From NCBI RefSeq assembly GCF_900496995.4, contig NC_044008.1, positions 930,001-994,000 on the forward strand: DNA of 64,000 nucleotides, written 5' to 3'. A program made the position numbers and the translations under genes. This document shows, piece after piece, positions 58,893-64,000 of the stretch. The DNA comes from Aquila chrysaetos chrysaetos (Eukaryota; Chordata; Aves; Accipitriformes; Accipitridae). The stretch's first letter is position 1, and every line of letters starts with the position of its first letter. Below the pieces are notes generated by a model. It was not told the DNA's origin and did no database searches. It worked only from the letters and a program-made list of their open reading frames with translations.

Positions 58893-61800
58893 GTGACCGT
58901 GGGGACGTGTGGCGGGGAGGTGACTGCGGGGTGAGATGGGGAGGGTGCTCTGCTCTGCTCCCCAGTGGTGCAGCATCCCTGATGGGCAGCAGTCGCCCGT
59001 GTCCGTGACTGTCCCTGGATGGAGTCCCTTCCCCGTGAGGCTCCTCTTCCATCTGGCCTGACCCCCGCCCCGACTCAGCACTCCCTTTTTCTTCTTGGGG
59101 GAGCCCCATCTCACGGGATGCAAGGGGCTTTGGGGAGGGTTTGAGCGTGCACTCTGATGGCTGCAGGGAGACCGGTGTCTCCCTCGTTCCCTGCCTCAGT
59201 TTCCCCCTCTGTATTGCGGTGCCATTGCGGTTCTCTGCTCTGGGGAGGTAGAAGAGCCCCGTTTCCAGGGCGTGGGGCAGTGGATGATGCATGGTGGGAT
59301 GCTGCTTGGGGCTGTGCTGGTGGATGGGTGCCCCGTCGCTGCGGACTCGTGCCCCTCGGTGGACGGGCACACAGGCAGCAGGGAAGCTGCTGCCCGGCAT
59401 CCTCGGGTCCTTTGTCACCCGCAGGCTTTGGGCTGGGACTGTTCCTTTGCTCAGCGGCGCAGCAGCAGCTCTGCCCTCCCCTTCCCCTGCAGCCTGATGT
59501 TTGCCCATCGCTGGGGGGGGGTGGAGAAGCAGGAGGCTGCAGGGCTGCTGGAGATTATGCAAAGTGTGCAAAACCCTTTGATTTTCCTTTTCCTCCCCGC
59601 TGTGCCATTCAGCGAGGTGCTCAGCTGTGCAGCCCCCGAGCATCTCTGCCCTCCGCTGTGGGGCTGGCTGGGGTCGGGGAGCGCTCCCCTCCTTCCTCCC
59701 TGCATCCGAGATGAGCGGGCTCCTGTCCTCCGGCTCAAAGGGATGCTCCGGTGTGACTCTGGAGACCTGCAGTATCAGGATCTGATGGAGAAATGCTGGG
59801 GACTGAAGTCTTCGGGAAAGCGCTGCATTGTTCATGCACAGTTTGGTCTCCGCTGTGCTTGGTTTAAGCATCTTGCAAGCCGGCGTGTACTGGACCTCAA
59901 GCCCCGCGCTCGGCAGTGACATGAAAGCACCCGAAATAAGCTCTGCCGTGCGGCTGCGGGTCGCACGCTGAGTCCCCTTCACCTCCACTCAAAAAACCTC
60001 TGCTGGGCTGGGAGCCGGGATGCCGGTTTGATCCCCGTGCCCCTTTCTCGGCACGGAGCGGGTGGTGACCGGGGCAGCCGGTACGTGCCGGCGGGGCTGT
60101 GACCTGCGGCGTGGGCACAGAAGCCAGGCACTGCCCGCCTTTGCCTGCCGGCGACTGATCTGAAACCATCCAAAAGCTCCTTAGGGCAGGGATTTATCTG
60201 CTTGCCTCTTCTTTCTTTCTTTTTATTCCCACCCCCCCCTCAATGGCTGATGCACTCGAGAGCTGCTGAGACCCCCGCCAAGCACCTGCATTGTTCCTAG
60301 CAGAATCCTCCTCCTCATCCAGCGCCTCTCGAGATGGCGAGGAGCGCTCCCACCTGCGAGCGGGAGGAGGGCTTTCCAGCCGGGAGCAGGAAGCCAACCT
60401 TCACCCAGGATTACGCGAAAGCTGCCTTTTCCAGGGCTGGTTTTTTTTTCCCCAAACGGCTCCGACGCGCTGAGCGCCGGCCGGGGCTGGCCTGGCCGCG
60501 CTGGCGAGTGACGGCACCGCGTGCCACGGCTCCCCGAGCTGTCGGTGTGCGCAGGGGCAGAGCCCAGGTTGCTGTGGGAACAGTAATTTGGAAATTCCTC
60601 CCTCCTAGGATGCCGCCTTGTTTTGTACACACTGAATTATGAATAACTTCCCAGATTAGCTTCTTCCTCCCGCTGTTTCTCTGGCGTCAGCGCCGGGCGG
60701 ACGGGAGCCGCCGCAAGCCGAGCAGCATGCTTGCACGGCAGGGAGGGCATGGGGTGGCTGCAAAGCGGCCACCGGTGCCGGTTGCGGGGGGGGGACCCGC
60801 TGCCTCGTGCCCCGCCGGCATCGTGCGGCGCTGCCGGGAGGAGCGCGGTTTCTTTGCGGAGCGGTCGCGGTCTCCAAGGAGACTGCAGAAAAGCAGCTGC
60901 CCCCCGCCACGCTGCCGGCTCCCCTGGCAAAATCCTTTGCTTGCTTCGGCACTGCGGCCCCGGCGCGCGGGCGGTTGCCTTCTCCCTGCCTGCAGGGAGC
61001 TGCCGGGCTCGCCGCCGTGTGTGGTGCTGCCCAAGGGATGCCCTGAACGGGGGCTCTCCCCCCCCCTCGCTGGGTCTGCGGTCTCGCTGCAGATGCCCTA
61101 GCACACCAAAGTTGCCGGATTGCAGCCAAGTCACTGGTCTGCATCTGGCTTCTCGTTTGGGGAGCTCGTTGTGTGGAGTGGGCTCGGCATTTGGAAAGAT
61201 CTGCACTTCTAGATTGCATCCAGGGTTTGCAGGTGCCAGGTCCTGCTGCCAGACCCTCCGGTGGTGTGAAGTTACCCGTCCTTACGAGCATGGCCTGGCC
61301 GGCGTGACCCCAGGTCCTGCAGCGCTGTTGGGGAGCAAGAGCTGCTTCCATCTTCTTCCTCTCCTTCCTTCTGCTACAAGAGCTGGAGCAGCCGGCGCTC
61401 CAGAGCCCGTCCTGCCCCAGTCTTGGGGGGAGCCTGCGCGGCTGTGACGGCCGTAGTGATGAGATTCAGAAAATACCCATCTGGGTACTCGGCTTGCCAC
61501 CGCTGTGCCAGCCTCTTGCTTGGGCATCCCCAAACCAGGAGGGTGTCAGGCCCCGGCACCGGTGTGAGCTCTCTTGCCCTTCGTGGTCTCCCCAAGGCTG
61601 CCTGTGCGTGCCCTTGCACCGTGCGGGAGCGAGTTCGGCCACCCCAGCTTGTGGGTGCCCCAGTTAAACCTCATTTATTTCTTTCTGGGTTTTATCCTTC
61701 TTTAGGCCCTTCTGCATCTTCATCTCTGGCTCTGCTTATGCAGTTGCTTAATTACCTGTGAATGCAATTAATGAAATGTTTACACCCCCCCTCCCCTTCC

Positions 61801-62138
61801 AGATCATTTGTTTTAAAAAAAAAAAGAAAAACCGTCCAAAAACCCAACAACTGACCAAAAAAGCCCTAGCCAGACGAACTAGGCACCTTGCTCAGCTGCG
61901 TGCCCCTCTCTTCCCCACTCCTGACTTGGTGCTTTGCTGCTCGCAGGGGGGTGCTTTCTGGCCCCGAGCTCCCCCAGACCCACGGTGCCCGGGGACCCTT
62001 GACTGCTGCTGCTGCTGCTCCCCTTTAATCCCTGCTCCAGCTCCTACACTCTGGAGCTTTCTGCACTGGGGGGAGCTCAGTGTGGGAGACCCCGATCCTA
62101 GCTGCCCTTGCGAAGATGGAGCCTGAGCTCAAGGCATG

Positions 62139-62173
<35 letters not shown>

Positions 62174-64000
62174 GGTTGGTTTGGGGCTGTTCTGGAAGGC
62201 TTTACCCATGAGGTGTTGTGTGGGGGTCCGGCAGCTCCGTAGCGGAGCGCTGGGGCTCGGCAGCGTTGGCTGCGAGCTGCTTTGCCCGCGGTCGGGGCTA
62301 GACGTGTACCCACCATAGTAGGTAGCATGTAGTTAGCGCGGCTCTGCCGGGGAGATCCATCTCCATCCCGCCGAGCGCAAATTGGTCCCAAGGCACCTGA
62401 TCGAGTAGATGGGAAATGACAAACTGAAAATTCAGCGTAATAAAATCCTACAGCCTTTCATCTCCCGCCTTCATCACCCAGCGCGAAATGAATCCTGAGA
62501 GCAGTAGCTGATAGCATTTAATATCTCTATCGCTTGTCTCTGTCGAGGAACATAACATATTCAGATGAAGATGCATCTCCCCTTGCTGCCCAGGTGCTGG
62601 GTCTGCAGGTGCAGCACCAGGGCCGGCTGGAGCCCCTCGCCGGGACGGCCGGAGACCCTCACCGGGACGGCTCCCTTGGTTCGGGGCAGCACCTCTGCAG
62701 CAGGATGCAGCACGGCTCCTTCCCGCTGTGCAGTGTCAAAAGCCGAATGTTCCTGGCAATCCTTCCCCAGGCCATGTCCTGCTACCACCGTGGGCTTAGC
62801 GGCTCGCCGGGCTGGAGGCTGAGCCGTACCGCTGCGCTCACCGCGGCTGGTGCCGCCCTCGCCTCCGGTGAAATTGCCTGGTCCTTGTTTGGCCGGGCTG
62901 GAGCCAGGGCTGGTTTCTGCTGTGTTTAAGCCCGCAGCTTTGAAGCGCTAGCTTGTTTGACAGCATGACCTCATTTCACAGCTGTGGGACACATCTGGGA
63001 TTCGAAACGTGGGGTGCTCCAATCTTTGGGGTGAACGAGGCGTCTCTGGGCACGGGCAAGCCCTTCCCCATCGCTGCGGCTGATGCCCATCGCTCCGGCA
63101 TCCCGCACCGCTCGGCCCTCGTACCCCGTGGTGGGGTTTGCGGTCCGTCCGTCTTCGGCCGAAGCAAGTTGCCGGCATGTTGGACCCGACCGAAGGCAGA
63201 GCAGCCCGTGCCGCTGGCGTGTGTTTCCGTGGGACAGGAGGCAGAGCAGACCCCCGGGGAGGAGCTGTGGCTGCGAGGGGCTCCGACCCGCCGGATCCGC
63301 GGGCGCTGCTGGGTCCGTGGGGAGCAAGCGGTGATTCTGGCTCAGAACTGGGGCTTTCCTGGGTCTCGGTGTCACCACTGTTCCCGGTGTTTGGGAGGTT
63401 TCAGCTTTGCTTTTTTTAATCAGGAATTCGCTCCCTCGGACAGCTAAATTACAGAATCTCATTAATGGCTCTGTGCTCTAGCAAGCTATATTTGCCCAAC
63501 TGATGCAACGGCAGTACAAATCTGCTCCAATCCCCCGATTTATCTAAATTGATATCTTAATTGGTAATACTCTTGGAGTGGGGGAGTCAAACACATGGAC
63601 CCTGATTCAAAGAGTAAAACCAGGGAAAAAAGCCATCCTGCTGGTGGTGGGTTGGGTGTTTTTGAAGTCTGAAAGTGGGGCAGTGTCTCCCCCGGCTGGA
63701 GCGGGGCTGCGGGGAGGGAGGCAATTGCTGCTGGGGGGGCTCGAGGTTTTGGCAATGCCAGAGCCCCTCCTCGGCCCTGGGAGCTGGAGGGAGGAGGTAG
63801 AAAGGGAATCGGGAGCAGAGATGTCCCGGCTCCTTTCCTGGCTGTGCCGCTGCTCCGGGACTCGAAGGTCCCTGCTCCTGCCTGCGCAGCAGAGATAAGG
63901 TTGACATTGGTGGTGGGGGATTTCTTCAAGGATTGTCTGGACAGCCCTCAGGCACCTTCCAGCTGTATTTTCTGAGGACACAAAGCCAAGGCTGTCTGGT
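58893..64000 (+). other. SND1 intron 10 (partial, continues past the window)
   Basis: 5.1 kb with no SND1 exon. In human the later introns of SND1 hold LRRC4 on the opposite strand; no leucine-rich repeat ORF is seen here. AT-rich blocks at 60580-60665, 62395-62575 and 63435-63575 stand out from the background and resemble conserved non-coding elements. An A-rich tract lies at 61814-61850. Confidence 0.65.
62141..62170. repeat. (TA)n microsatellite
   Basis: About 14 uninterrupted TA units starting ACATATATA and ending in TTTT, in SND1 intron 10. Confidence 0.9.

Noticed and set aside
58893-64000. LRRC4 or a microRNA gene nested in SND1 intron 10
   Set aside because: No leucine-rich repeat frame and no recognised microRNA hairpin in the visible part of the intron.

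Overview
This 64 kb window is vertebrate nuclear DNA, most probably from a bird. Genes are split by GT-AG introns. Coding sequences closely match known vertebrate proteins. The sequence is GC-rich with many long G or C runs and minisatellites. The only clear interspersed repeat is a degraded CR1 LINE fragment, the typical sauropsid retroelement. Introns are very short: the first ten coding exons of SND1 fit in about 20 kb, against a mammalian SND1 locus of several hundred kb. The gene order GCC1(-), ARF5(+), PAX4(-), SND1(+) matches human 7q32, except that FSCN3, which lies between ARF5 and PAX4 in human, was not found.

Layout. 1-5.7 kb: flank and probable 3' UTR of GCC1, no supported gene. 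5.75-10.3 kb: GCC1 on the minus strand (trans-Golgi GRIP-domain golgin, two coding exons, 783 aa). About 10.25-10.73 kb: compact CpG-rich divergent promoter shared with ARF5. 10.7-14.7 kb: ARF5 (small GTPase, six coding exons) with a one-base insertion just before the NKQD motif and a CR1 fragment in intron 2. 14.7-21 kb: no recognisable gene. 21.06-25.6 kb: PAX4 on the minus strand, with an intact paired domain and homeodomain; its C-terminal exons are uncertain. 25.6-38.4 kb: about 13 kb without a recognised gene, holding an 8-bp satellite of about 92 units, other minisatellites and several AT-rich islands with homeobox-type motifs. 38.4-64 kb: SND1 promoter and first ten coding exons (383 residues, SN1, SN2 and the start of SN3). 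The gene continues past the window; 58.9-64 kb is intron 10.

The genes do not form one pathway. GCC1 and ARF5 both act in Golgi membrane traffic and share a promoter region. PAX4 is an endocrine-pancreas and photoreceptor-type transcription factor. SND1 is a widely expressed RNA-binding Tudor/nuclease-like protein. The most notable points are an apparently functional PAX4 in a bird-like genome, the ARF5 frameshift, a GC-AG intron in SND1, and the large 8-bp satellite whose six frames are all open. No database search could be run; gene names come from recognising the protein sequences and the conserved order.
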